Positions 1 to 11,324 of a DNA stretch of 64,000 nucleotides are shown piece after piece. A program made the translations under genes and the position numbers. The stretch comes from Phymatolithon calcareum (taxonomy: Eukaryota > Rhodophyta > Florideophyceae > Hapalidiales). The stretch is taken from the NCBI GenBank assembly GCA_977006965.1, contig OZ345365.1:62001-126000 (forward strand). Reading direction: 5' to 3'. The notes under the pieces were generated by a model. That model worked only from the letters and a program-made list of their open reading frames with translations. It did not search any database and was not told the DNA's origin. Each line of letters opens with the position of its first letter. Position 1 is the stretch's first letter.

Positions 1-1
1 C

Positions 2-2584
2 CGTTTACTGGATCTAGTTAACAGAAGTTGGCGCGAAGGAACAGTGCCCTCTGCATGGAGAACAGTGCTACTCATCGGCATACCCAAACCGAACGACCCC
101 ACAACCCTCCGGCCAATCTCGTTGTCATCAATCATCAGTCGTATTGCTGAACGCCTCATCGGACTACGCCTAACGGGTTGGATGGAGTCGAAACTTCCCT
201 CCGCACAAGCAGGATTCAGATTATACCGCAGCACCCACGAGCATATAACTGCTATGACACAGCGCACGGGAGACGCATTCTCCCGCCGGCGGAAATGTGC
301 TGTCCTCTTCGTGGACTTCAGCTCTGCATACGATCGGGTTGTTATACCGGCGTTACTTGCAAAAACGGTGAACTTAAACTGTCCCCCAAATATGATTTGC
401 TGGATGCATTCCTACCTGACGGATCGCCGAGCTCGAGGACGACACATCAACACTGTCGGTCGGTCGCGGGCGCTAGGATTTGGGCTACCACAAGGGAGAT
501 CTTTATCACCAAACCTCTGGAACTTATACATCTCTAATTTAGATGTTCGCCTCGACGACCTGGTTCAATTTAGTTTCGCAGACGACACCAGCTTCCATTC
601 CACTGGCGAGACCTGGGAAGATGTTATCTCCAAGCTCAATGAGGCTGCCCAGATCCTCTCCCAGCTATGCGGTTATTTGCGGATCAAGATCAATGCGCAG
701 AAATGCAAGGTAGTGGGATTTGCTGCAGGTGGAAGGTCACCACTGGGAATCATTGACGGCAACGTCGAGATCGACGGAGAGAGAATCAAAGCAGTTCCGT
801 CATATAAGTTCCTCGGAGTTAACGTGGACCAACGACTGAGCTTCAAATTGCACTGCAAGGAAGTGAGTCGGAAACTCCGGTCCAAGACTCGATTCATCCG
901 AGTGCTGGGAGGGACATCTTAGGGCGCCGAGACACCGACCATGGAGGCTTTCCGAAAGAGCTATTGCGAGCCAATTGTATTATACGGTGCATCATCCTAC
1001 GCCGTACATGGCTTCGACTCACACATCAAACAAGTCGAAATCGCACGAAACGAAGCAGTGCGAGCGGCCAGCGGCTGCTTTAAAGCTACGGCAGTTGCCA
1101 AGCTTCGGGCACTGACAGGGATGCGAAGCCTGCGGGACATCGGAGAGATCGATGCTACTCTTGTTATGGAGAAAGCGCTTCGACTCGAACCGGGGGCTCC
1201 AGTGGCTCGTGCAACCCACTCACGCGAGCTCAAACCAAAACGCAACGTAGGGTCATGGCGGGAATCAAGCGCCTATTATCTGGCCGAGAAAGGGATCCTC
1301 GCTCTACCACGCAGGGGATTCCACTCGCCAATCGGGAAGGATTGCTCAAGCAACAGGTTTACTACCTTCATGACGCCTATTTCCGCGAAAGATGAACCGG
1401 AGGAGAAGCGCGCAGCCACAGAAGCCTTTATTTTGGAGCGTAATGCAGTGGGAACAGCGGATATCGAAATATGGACAGATGGAAGTGTGGGAGAAATACC
1501 GCAAGCTCATGTCTGCGATCTGAATCACGGAGAACGTGTCTCCGTAAAATGGGACGAAGGTTGGTACACCGCGACCTTGAAGAAATTCAACTCTACCGAA
1601 CATCAGAACCACGACGCAGCGAAACGGTTTGAAGCTCGACACGGCAAGCCGCCTGATGTCCTCTTGGTCTGCGACGACGGGGACGAGCATGCCTACGAAA
1701 AGACCCCGACGGCCTCGAAGCAGCGCGTTATCCTATGCGATGAAGATGATGACACACTCGACGCGTACCGTACAATCCCACCGCAGGTCGGTGGTGCGGG
1801 TGTTTTGGTTCTGCGCGGAGAAGAAGCGATACTGGAAGAAGGGCTGTCCGCTGGGGCCGTTGGCTCCACATTCGACGCCGAGGCGTTTGCGGCCGTACAC
1901 GCATTTCAGGCAGCATCCAGTCTACCGATATCGCGCGGCAGCACTATCCGATGGTTCACCGACAGCAAGAGCTGCATGGACGCACTCAACGCCCAGCCGC
2001 GGATGTTTGGAGAGATGGTTCGGAAACTATGGAACCTTATGGAACAAATTATGGCACAGGAGATTCACATAGAAGGCATTTGGATACCGAGTCACTGCGG
2101 AGTCCCGAAAAATGAGGCTGCTGATGAGCTCGCGCGCCGGGGAATCTCCGAATCAAGCCTGCTATCACATCAAGCGGTACCTCTCACCATGGAAGCGGCA
2201 CGATCCATTATCAAACCGCCTTGTAGAAGCAAACCAGTTACCATCCCGACACTCCCGGAAGACCTACACATCTCACATAGACGGGCTGAGGTAATACTCA
2301 ACCAGCTCATAACTAATTGCTGTCCAATCGTCGCCAGCGTTCACCATGGACACAACGAGAATGAGCCACTTCCTCACGACCCAATGTGCAAGAAATGCCC
2401 GTATGTTGTGAAGGAAACTGTGCAACATATGATCCTACATTGTTCGGGTCGGTCTGTTAGTCGACGGAAATTCATCGGCAGAGTTCGGAGCAAAACGGTA
2501 GAAGATCTGTGCAGAGAGAAACCCGTAGCGATAATCCAATATTTGAACGAAGAGAACTTGCTCGAGAGCAAGTTTAGGCGTTAA
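2..2584 (+). pseudogene. LINE-A ORF2: reverse transcriptase / RNase H / CCHC, one in-frame stop
   Basis: One reading frame is open from base 2 to the TAA at 2,582-2,584 except for a TAG at 920-922, where a TGG-to-TAG transition would explain the break. The RT part shows an FADDT catalytic box near 575-589. The thumb and connection region follow the stop. RNase H begins with WTDGS near 1,474-1,488, has an FTDS motif near 1,952-1,966, and an HCG...NEAADELA active-site helix near 2,092-2,135. A C-x2-C-x8-H-x4-C-like knuckle lies near 2,388-2,444. About 95 extra residues split RNase H between WTDGS and the following GGAG strand (listed separately). The product would copy element RNA at the target site; this copy cannot make a full-length protein unless the stop is read through. 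Confidence 0.88.
1483..1788 (+). other. Tudor-like domain inserted in the LINE-A RNase H
   Basis: In the LINE-A frame, about 95 residues separate the WTDGS motif from the GGAGVLVLRG strand that normally follows after a few residues. The inserted part reads V-S-V-K-W-D-E-G-W-Y-T-A-T, then after a helical stretch V-L-L-V-C-D-D-G-D-E. The pairing of a W-x-x-G-W-Y-x-A strand with a later D-D-G-D-E turn resembles Tudor or Agenet folds that bind methylated histone tails. The frame is kept on both sides, so the insert was probably tolerated. It could instead be an unrelated SH3-like barrel. Confidence 0.5.
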
Positions 2585-2604
2585 CTTAAAAATTGACGTC
2601 ATCT

Positions 2605-2625
2605 GCAATAAAGAAAGAAAGAAAG
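2605..2625 (+). repeat. (GAAA)n tail of LINE-A
   Basis: A short A-rich GAAA microsatellite directly ends LINE-A and marks its 3' terminus. Confidence 0.8.
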
Positions 2626-2770
2626 ATTCCCTTGGATCCTAAGATTTCCCGTCCGCCCTTCTGGTGAGCGTATCGTGAGCTGCATAAAGGTAGGCAGTAT
2701 CAAAGGACGCATTGCCCATATCTTCGGAAGTCTGTGAGGCTTTTAAATAAACTTTGACTAAAAAAACATA
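2626..2770 (+). mobile_element. LINE-C 3' tail fragment
   Basis: This stretch matches the 3' end of the longer LINE-C copy at 63,523-63,660 and contains the same CTGTGAGGCTTTTAAATAAA segment followed by a short A-run. The AATAAA-like motif and A-run suggest a polyadenylated 3' end. LINE-A has replaced or interrupted everything upstream. Confidence 0.75.
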
Positions 2771-3200
2771 CAACTGTCTTTCTTGAATTGCGCACTCGAT
2801 TTACAATCCGGTGCCCACGTTAGCCCATTGTCAGCGCTCTTGCCCACTCAATGTTTTCATTACATTACTTTTGTCTTCCAGCAATCCTTTAGCTTCTTCC
2901 TGAATCTGGAGGCATTCCCTGTTCCTGTGTTGTGTTGCATCTGACATAACATTGCACCTCTACGAGTATTTGTCTATTATTTTGCTTTATTATATGTGCG
3001 TAAAAGCTGTTGCCGTAAGGACAGGAAGTGCGCGCGGGACAAGAGCACTACTCCTTCACCTACTAAGTATCATAGACATGTTCAATCCGCACAGGGGGTG
3101 TGGCAAAAAGAAAACGTTTTGAGCTTTTCAGTGCTAGCGCGGAAACAAGCAGAGTTTTCGCGTTTGCAATCTATGGAAGACAAGGGTCGTTCAGCATTTG
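2771..3200 (+). repeat. Dispersed repeat R1, copy 1
   Basis: The sequence is nearly identical to 63,661-64,000, with a few per cent differences by eye. It is related to 46,030-46,600 and 47,980-48,545 in the same orientation and, inverted, to 22,480-22,570 plus 23,320-23,590. No clear protein is encoded: the plus-strand frame across 2,996-3,442 lacks an ATG start. Minus-strand frames in the 46-kb copies suggest R1 descends from a coding sequence read on the opposite strand. Confidence 0.75.
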
Positions 3201-3578
3201 TTTTTAGATTCACACTTTCAAATTACACATCGCCACTGCTCAACTTTCCAGTCCTGCGACAAACAACCTTTTCGTCTCATTGTACCTCCACGACAAAACG
3301 CGAGACGGCAGAGTCCCGAGAATTGTGTCTTCCGTTGGTACATTTGAATGCACATTGGAAAATCGACAGTACAGTTCTGCCGGATATGGAGGAAACGATT
3401 CGGGTCAAAGGTGCGGTGTTTCTTGTCCACAACTACGAATGATATTTTCCGCCTCCTCGTGTGTCATCTCGCGTCTTGCGCTGCTGTCATCTTTCATCGG
3501 CGTCTCACCTTCCGAATCGCTCACTTGTTTTGATTGAAAAACGATTGTTCTGTTCACGCGATTCCAAATGATGACTGC
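3201..3578. other. Spacer between R1 and the NB-ARC/WD40 pseudogene
   Basis: I see no recognisable gene or element here, only short chance frames. It may still belong to the R1 unit, whose left limit is unknown. Confidence 0.4.
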
Positions 3579-6500
3579 GCATTAAACGTCTCGGGACACG
3601 ACGTAGGATCCGTCACCGCTCTCAGAGAGCGTCCTAATCCATGCCGTGTGCCCCAGCAGCGCATTTCCAATCAGAACCCCTGAAGTAGCATCCCATATGC
3701 GAACAGTTCTGTCCACGGATCCCAAGAGAATCCGCTGACCGTCCGAGCCGAACGACACACACAACACCGAGTCAGAGTGTCCTACCAGAGGAGCCCCAAT
3801 TTTCTTCAATTTCTCTGCGTCCCAGCGGAAAACTGTTTTGTCGACTGATCCGGAGACTAAATATTGCCCGTCACGACTGAACGAAACGCAATTCACAACA
3901 TTAGTGTGCCCTTCCAGTGGACGACCAATCTGATTGCCGGTACGCGAGTCCCACAATCGTACCGTCCCGTCATCCGACCCAGGCGCAACGCGAAGCCCGT
4001 CGTGGCCTACCCCAACAGCCTATACATCAGCAGAATTTCCATATTTCCGTTCCTTCCCTTCCGCTTCCACACGCGTGTCCCAAATACGTATATTATCATC
4101 TTCTGACCAGGAAATTATGCTTTCGCCATCACGAGTAAACGAGACACTTGTCACTCGGCTGTCCATATCTGAGGATGTCCAGATAATTCTTCCAGTGTTG
4201 ACGTTCCACAACCGAACAGTACGATCCCGCGATCCAGACGCGAGTAGTTGTCCGACTGGACTGAACGTGACACAGTCAACCACTTCTGTGTGTCCTTTAA
4301 ACGGACCACCGACACACGTCCACGTTGTAGTGTTCCATACTCGAATTGTTTCGTCCGCTGTTCCTGTCGCCAACAGATGGTCGCTCGCACTGAACGCAAC
4401 GGAAGCAATCCTTTCTTCGTGCGCGCTGAAATCTTCGAGGACAGTTGGACCGTTCCTACTGTTCATAACTTTGAGTGTTCCATCATCCTGTCCGATTGCA
4501 ACGTATTGATCGTCAATAGAAACAGCAACACAATACAGCGCTTTTCCGAAGGACTTCTTCGATCTCCATGCCTCTGTTCGCGTCCCAAATCTTCAATGTG
4601 CCATCATCAGAGCATGCGAATATCTTCGAAACGTAGCTCCATACAGTAATGCCGTACCCCCTTGCTGTGCCCTTCGAGAACATGAGCTGGCGACTCGGAC
4701 GACTCCCATTCCCACACAACGACCGATTTGTCATACGAACTTAAAACAATTCGGTTTGATCCAGCGGCAAATGTCACGCCGGTTACGAATCCCGAATGTC
4801 CTTTAAAACGCTTAACAATATCACCGGTGAATGCATCTGCTACAACAACATCATGTCCTGCTCCTGCTGCAATAAAGCGACCGCAAGGAGAGCAATCAAG
4901 TGCAGAGCAAACACCTCCAACCAGAGTCTCCATTATCAGAGCGCTCCGCGGGTCAGGGAAAAACGGCGTAACGGGCACCAGGTACGGCAATGGTGTGTGC
5001 GCTTCGACGCTCTTCAAGTAGGATCTCAAGACAGCGCTGAAAAATAAACAGGCGCCCGCACACTTGGAACAGAAACGATCTCTTTCCTTCCGCTACTCTT
5101 GCCCATGAAACTTGTATCGCTTTCCATATCAACCCAAATTCCCGACTGAGTCCGAGTAGAAACACGTCTTCGCCAAGAGTCATCAAACACTCAAAGTCCG
5201 ACTTCAGTGACAAGATACCACCGATTTCAAATCGAACATGCGTCCATCTCGCATCCAGAAGAAGAGCGGCAAGTTCGGTACCCAGATTTGCACACGCCAA
5301 GTGTCTGGCAAGATTCTCATGAATGTGCTCGTCCTGTGGAACAGTCCACCACGACCTCGGTGTTCGCGCCAACAACGAATGCTCAAATGAAGTATCTTGC
5401 CCATCCAAGAATGGATCGTCAAATCCGCTCCACAATGGTTCCAGATATCCGTTGAGAAGCCGCGTATACCATTGCGAGCACGTCTTCATCTTCTCGGCCT
5501 GTCTTCTACAATAGTCCAGGAGGAGATCATGAAGCTGGAGACCGCCTTCTTTTCCCGGCCCTTGTTTAGATTCCCGAAACGTGAGAGTACAGAGACTCAG
5601 CCCGCTGAGAAGACGTACGACAGAGCGCACTGTAGTTGTCGATCTTCCATATCCGACCCAGCACGTAAACAGAAACCCATGCCTGGTGTCTCAGCACACA
5701 GAGACTTTCGTACAGCTGAGCGATCGTGCGGTCAGTAACAAGACCATGTCTTCTCTTAAGCTTCACGAATTCAGGTTCTAGAAATTTCAGGCTCAGGGAT
5801 GTTCCGGCGTTCAAGCTTGAGCCTGCTGGACCTTGCTCTTCGCCAAGTTTAAACCTCTGTTTCACCAGTTGTGAAGCATACGCGTCGCAAGCACATTCCA
5901 AAACGCCATATTCCGATGTGAGAAAAGCAACAGCGCTTCCAGTGACAGCTAGAGCCAGTGACAGCCCCCCACAAATGGAGAGAATTGTCGCGACACTCCA
6001 CCAAAGGCCACCAGTGCGGTCTCGAGGAGCTTTCTGTGTTCCATCTTGTGTCGCATATGTCATGAATATGCTCTGGGAAACGGCCCCAAGCGTGTCTCTT
6101 GCGACAAAGTCAACCTTGCACCCTGCAGAGTGCGCGATGGCATGGCTCCTGGTGGTGATGGCCATCCTACTCTCCGGGCAACACCTTATCAACTGACGCA
6201 TGTCGTTCAAGAATCCGGTCCAACAGTTTTTCGTAGGCCAGATATCGTCAACAAGGAACAGGCAGACTTTCCCCTCGAACCATGCGACAGCATAATCCAC
6301 AGCTTTCCTTAGCAACGGACACTGTTCGACGACTGAGGCAGATGCCCATGCTCCTGTTAGACGCATGATTCTCGTGATTTCGGATATTGCCATGGCCAGT
6401 GTGGCGCCTTGACCGAGGGACATAAAGTGAATCCCTCCCGGGAAGCGGCTGAGAATATCTTCTTCAAAAGCAAGCGCCTGCAGCGCGATTGTTTTACCAA

Positions 6501-7112
6501 CACCGGCCATGCCGACGACTCCGTGAGCAGGAGTAAGGACTCCAGTCGCCGCCGTCACTTTGGAAGCAGACACAGGGGATAGAATCGCTTGCTTTAAAAT
6601 TCCTTCTGTGTACTGTGTTTGCCGTCCACACCTCTTGCAGTAAAGTTGAGCGATGCGACATGAAGTAGTTCCGGCATGCTTGGTCCCACGCGATACACTT
6701 CAACCGCGTTGCCGACTTGCATACTATCAAGCTTGGTCACAACGACATTATGATGTGCCTGAATGTTGACTCCGGTGATGAGCACTGAAATCAGCGTGAG
6801 CAGCTGGGTTGATGCTCCTTGCAACTGCGGTTGGAGAGCATTCATAGTGTCGCTAATGTCTGAGGAGCGGACAATGCGACGGAACTTTGACTTTAAGTTA
6901 GCCCTTATACCACTCGCATGCCCTGGATACGTCTTCGATCGAACTGATTCCAAGGTAGACTTGCAATGGTTGAGGATGCTGCGCACTGACGATAATGTTT
7001 CGTTGAAAAGATCACGGATGCTAGCGTGGATAGCTGCTGGTGATGATTGAAGGCGAGTCTCCACCTCGTCGATATGTCGCATCAAACGATTGAGCTCATC
7101 TGTCAAGCATTC
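3579..7112 (-). pseudogene. NB-ARC (STAND) ATPase with WD40 repeats, frameshifted
   Basis: Read from 7,112 downward, the order is an N-terminal helical region (about 170 residues), a STAND nucleotide-binding domain with Walker A GMAGVGKT near 6,491-6,513 and Walker B LFLVDDIW near 6,238-6,261, a winged-helix and linker region with the LHDLLLDYCR motif near 5,500, and at least eight WD40 blades down to about 3,582 (for example GHT...VNCVSFS...SGS.DKTV..W). This is the APAF-1/NLR-like NB-ARC-WD40 layout, whose members act as ligand-triggered oligomerising switches. The frame breaks at about 6,600, 5,640, 5,000, 4,670 and 3,970-4,020, and the last blade is cut off. The N-terminus abuts LINE-B at about 7,113. 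Frameshifts in several domains argue for a real pseudogene rather than isolated read errors. Confidence 0.88.
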
Positions 7113-8285
7113 ATGGACACATTCGCAGAAGCCGTCTCCAAGACAGACAGGTACGTCTCAGAAAGCCCTGTGAAATTGTTCGCAGATGATGTTCAGCTTC
7201 AAGCGAAGACAGGACGAGGAATGCAGAAACTTCTTGATATAGCGACCAGTTGGGCAAGCGAAAATGGCATGAAATGGAACACAAAACGAGGAAAAAGCGA
7301 AGTTCTTAAGTACAAAGGACTTCAGAAGCACACGTTTTACTTGGCAGGACGAGAACTATATCAAGCCTGGAGACTCTCGTATCTTGGGGTAAGCATGAAT
7401 AACAAGGGTGTTACGGATGACACGGCCATAGCAAGAGTTCGAAATGCTGCAGGATGCATACATAAGCTTCGGGGGCTTGGAGTGAATGTTCGAGGATTCA
7501 AACCGGAGACATGCATCAGGATCTTTAAGTCGCTAATTATCCCGAAATGTGAGTAAGCGTTACACGTTACTCCAATGACAAATCGATTGCTCTCGGCAAT
7601 CGAGTCGGCAGAGGGCTTGTTCTACAAGAATGTATTCGGAAAGTATGCCGAACACCGCCGGGACCGAATGCGAGTTCTGTTCCGACTGGGACCACCAAAG
7701 ATGAGGAGACGTCATCAAGCAGAAAGGTTTGCATTAAGCCTGGTAAGACACAAAAAGCGCCTTGAAGAAACAGAAGAGTACGTTGGAAGAGATGAGGACG
7801 TAAAGGAAGCAATGAAGGATATTGAATATCTCAAGATGTATGAAGACTTGCAACAAGCCCTTCAGAAAGCCCAGGAGGGATCTGTCACGAAGAAGAGGAG
7901 GAGAGAAGAAACAATGAAGGTATGGGAAAAGGAAGAAGAAGGCAGATCAATGAAGATTCCTATTGAAGGCAAGCTACCAGGGATCCTTTACATAGGAGAA
8001 AGAACAACACGGTTAAGGTGCCTAAGGTTGACATTCAACCGAGCACCCCTTTGGAGGAAATCAGTGTTGGGTGCTTACTGTGGGATTACCGCGGTGATCG
8101 AACTAGTCGCCTTAATGAATACTGTTACTACATCCAATAAGAGACAAGGGAACGTTCAACCAAGCTTGTTGACGTGGACATGTACTGGAGATTACGATTT
8201 CTTTGTTGCTGTCGTCGATCGTGAATCACTTGGGCTGCTGTGCGTAAAGACTTTGAGTGCGCTAGAAGACATGCTGATTTGCTGA
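7113..8285 (+). mobile_element. LINE-B copy 1: 5'-truncated non-LTR retrotransposon
   Basis: A plus-strand frame starts inside the RT palm with K-L-F-A-D-D-V (catalytic FADD box near 7,180) and runs through the RT thumb (…YLGVSMNNKG…, GFKPETCIRIFKSLI) to a stop at 7,556. A neighbouring frame (7,575-8,285) continues with the conserved L-F-Y-K-N-V-F-G-K and PPKMRRRHQAE segments and a basic, Glu-rich C-terminal tail containing E-G-K-L-P-G-I-L. No RNase H is seen. The same parts occur inverted at 13.2-14.5 kb. The copy is truncated inside RT and has at least one frame break near 7,556, so it is dead. Confidence 0.82.
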
Positions 8286-10139
8286 AGGAGTGGCACAGGA
8301 TCGCGCAACAAAACAGTAGCAGTTCAAAACTGGGTCGTTTGTTTCTGAGCTCCTCACATCACTATGATATGATGAGAGGTCCTTGAGACAACAAAATCTT
8401 GAGGATATTTCTTAGAGTCTGACAGCAATACAGAGTGTGCGGGAGATCGAATCTTCACAGCGCAAGAATCAGCGACGTGGGAAGTTCTTCGCCGTCCACC
8501 TCTCCCACTATTGCCCGGCATGCCTCCCCGGCTCATCCTGCTATTTCCTGCACGTGCACTCCGCCGCATTCCTAGCGCCGAGCGCGCTGTAGCCACCATG
8601 GATACCTAAAGAAATGTCGTGTGTGTGGAAGCCCTGTTAGGGATGAGACGGATTCTAAGCGCAGTTGTGCGCGCAGAGATCCTAGTTCCTGGAACTCGGC
8701 GAGGAGAGATAGCTTATCCGAGCGTCTGTGGTGTGTAGCACACTTTAAATATTTTTTTCGAAGGATGACGGATACATTTTCTTGGCCAAGTGCATGCGGT
8801 CATCTCCTTCCGTATAGTACAGTCCCGGCTTCTCCGTTATACGTTAGGTCATGCAAATGTACGTGATGGTTAAAATCTCCCAGCATGGCGCGCTTTTCAT
8901 GGATCGCTAAAGCACAAGCGACCCTGCGCGCGATGTTTTTCTGGATCGCGTAACGGGATGATCGCAATAAAAAACGAGATCTCAATTGAATTGATCAATC
9001 TCACATTCGCGTGAACGGGACAGGTCCAATCTGTCCTTTCCAGAGCTTGAGCAGTCAGAGTGCACTGCTCCTACAGTGTTCAACTAGCATCGGATTATAG
9101 AGTTTGTTACGAGATGACGTGGGAGATTTTTGTCTTCCACGTAGTGGCATTGCACGTAATTTGGTTCCTGCGAGTAGCTATACAGACTCTGATATGATTA
9201 TGTGCTTGTTGAACAAGCAGTCTAGTCCTGTTGCGGGAGGATAATCCTCGCCCTACAAGACGCTCGCTCATCGCACGCGGCTCGTTTATCTGCAAACTCT
9301 TTAGTACAATTATCTGTACGGTTTTTCTTGTAATCTGTTTCTAACGCACTGTATGCTGAGATCGAATTTTCGCAATCCCTACACTTCCACTGCCACGGGC
9401 TTTATCCCATGATTGCTCTGTACTGTGCCGCACACGCGAAGCCGAGCCGACTGCGGGAACTATCGATGCCATCATGGCAGTGACTTCATTTTCTGTGCAC
9501 GTCGAGAGTCTCTTTCGTGCTTAGCACGCTCTCTATGTACACATTGTTTCCCAGTGTGTTGTCTACAGGCTCGACGAAAACAATTATTTTCTGGTTCCAG
9601 CAAGTTGTCTTAGTTTTCCCAAATCCCAGTACACTTATGGAGGTGGTTCATACATGAGAGAAGGTTCTAATCAGGGCGTTACACTGCGTCATTACATCCC
9701 AACCCATCGCTGGCAATACACCTCACCATATAACCACAGATCTGAAGTTAGATTTTTTTCCTCATTACTCTGGCTCGTCGAGATTGCCCTTCATATGTAT
9801 TCACGTCTTCTTTCTCAGCTTGGCGCTTTGGGAATGCATGGCGCTAACCAGTCTGAAGTCAACTCGGGTTTGAAAGTAATCACTGTAATGATAACCCGCG
9901 AATACTTCCTTCGGAAGGATGACTGATTAAACACGATACTATGTTTAACTTTGCGAAGTGTTTATGGGCATCTATTTCCCAACAGTTAAGGTGCAGCTTC
10001 TCTGGTGGACGCTATGAGATTCAGTTGTTCTCCTACACTTCCAGGTCAAGCATCTGTCACTATAGAATTGGCGACCTGACGCGCGATCAGCGGTCAAGCC
10101 TTGAACGACGTTTGGCCCATTACAAACGTTTCCCGTTCG
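8286..10139. other. Unassigned region
   Basis: Only short frames on both strands, none with a motif I recognise. The longest plus-strand frames (for example 8,621-8,866 and 9,654-9,926) encode fewer than 95 residues. An isolated GCCACCATGG context occurs near 8,594 but its frame closes after a few codons. Confidence 0.4.
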
Positions 10140-10600
10140 CATCTTTGAAGATGCGTTTTGCTAGCCCTCGCTGTGCATCTCTCTGCTCCTATTTCACTGC
10201 CTCAACACGTGTAACATGAACGGGAGATGCACGAGGTTAATTTTTCCGCGCGACCATCGCGCCGAAATGAGTGCGAGTGCTGAGTTCAACATTACCGCGT
10301 TCGTCGAGACAGCGTATTGACCGTCCTCTTTGTTGCCCTGTGTACGAACGAACGTTGTTATGCATGCGAGTTCAACGATACAAATACGCTGTCTCTTCAT
10401 CTGAGACGTTAGTTCGGAATCGAGTTGACGGGGATTATTCCTGTTCTTTTTTCCCGTATTTTCTTATCTCTCCACCGGAGCCTTTCACGTTGTGCCGTGC
10501 GGTTGCAGACGATGTCGTATGCACACTTACTTCATTATTGCTGTTCGCGCACTGCGCCCCCATCCTTTGAAGCCAGTTCCATTGAGGAACAATGGTGAAG
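10140..10600 (+). pseudogene. P family copy 0: small signal-peptide gene fragment with 5' flank
   Basis: This segment aligns along its length with 29,035-29,148 plus 29,694-30,060 (P1, interrupted there by a solo LTR) and partly with 32,390-32,512 (P2). Shared landmarks are the GAACGGGAGATG and CGAACGAACGTTGTT segments. The most gene-like part in P1 and P2 is an ATG followed by a basic n-region and a hydrophobic stretch ending S-Y-L-A, which looks like a signal peptide. In P0 the corresponding ATG and frame are damaged. The mature protein is not recognisable. Confidence 0.45.
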
Positions 10601-10879
10601 ACGCGGACCTCGACGTGCAAGCAGCGGTCAACTAGCAGCAAATAGATTGGAATAGAAGACTCTTAGGCCCTCAAAGTGTTGCTAGCTCCCCAAGGGGAAT
10701 ACACAAATTGAATGAAGCAATGAATAGCATTCTACTAGACTCGAAACTTCAGTTGTCTTAATTATAAATACGTAGTACTGTATGTCGTCAATGGCCGCAT
10801 TGCTCTCCTCTGCACGGGTCCATGTAGGCTTTCTCAGAATGCTGTTGAATGTTCTAACTGCCCATGATCCTCGACTGCC

Positions 10880-10945
10880 CTAACAGCGCCCAGCTAGGTT
10901 TCCGAAAAGACAAGAGCACATATATTGCGATACTTCGTGCAAAAT
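10880..10945 (+). mobile_element. Short reverse transcriptase fragment
   Basis: A short plus-strand stretch reads S-A-Q-L-G-F-R-K-D-K-S-T followed by a hydrophobic helix, matching the Q-x-GFRxxRST motif of non-LTR reverse transcriptases. Nothing on either side continues the domain. Confidence 0.4.
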
Positions 10946-11324
10946 GTGCCATGACCCCACTCGCACTCTCCAGCACCGTTCGTGAATGTGATTGGCCGCA
11001 AAACGCAAAACTCCTTGCTGTTCAAAAAAAATGTTTCATACAAAAATTCTATTCGACGCGCGCATGGGCCGAATGCCATTTTTTACATACGGGTGCCCTG
11101 CGCGAGGTTCTGGCGCGCAGTATGATAATCGTTAAATTTCGAAGCACCCAAGAAACGTGAATCATCCAGTTATAGGCTCCAATTTAAGAACGGGAAAAGT
11201 CATCTATCCAATGAGATTTAAGGAGACACAAACGGTGACAAACAAGATGAGGCCTGTTGGTCGGAGGCAAAACAATTTCAAACAAAAGAATCATACTTTT
11301 ATTTAAACTTTTCGAGAGTACTAA

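Larger units (their letters stand above)
1..2625 (+). mobile_element. LINE-A: 3' part of a non-LTR retrotransposon
   Basis: A reverse transcriptase frame enters from the left edge of the window and is followed by an RNase H domain, a C-terminal zinc knuckle and a short 3' UTR ending in a (GAAA)n run. That order and the simple-repeat tail are typical of I/Jockey-like non-LTR elements that carry RNase H. The 5' end (ORF1, endonuclease) lies outside the window. The tail abuts a LINE-C 3' end, so LINE-A inserted into an older LINE-C copy; the uninterrupted version of that junction is seen near 63,520. Confidence 0.9.

Noticed and set aside
920-922. Programmed readthrough of TAG in LINE-A
   Set aside because: A simple TGG-to-TAG change explains it and no readthrough signal was recognised downstream; left only as a checkable possibility.
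2996-3442. 148-codon plus-strand frame
   Set aside because: It starts with GTG, lies mainly in repeat R1 and is not kept open in other R1 copies.
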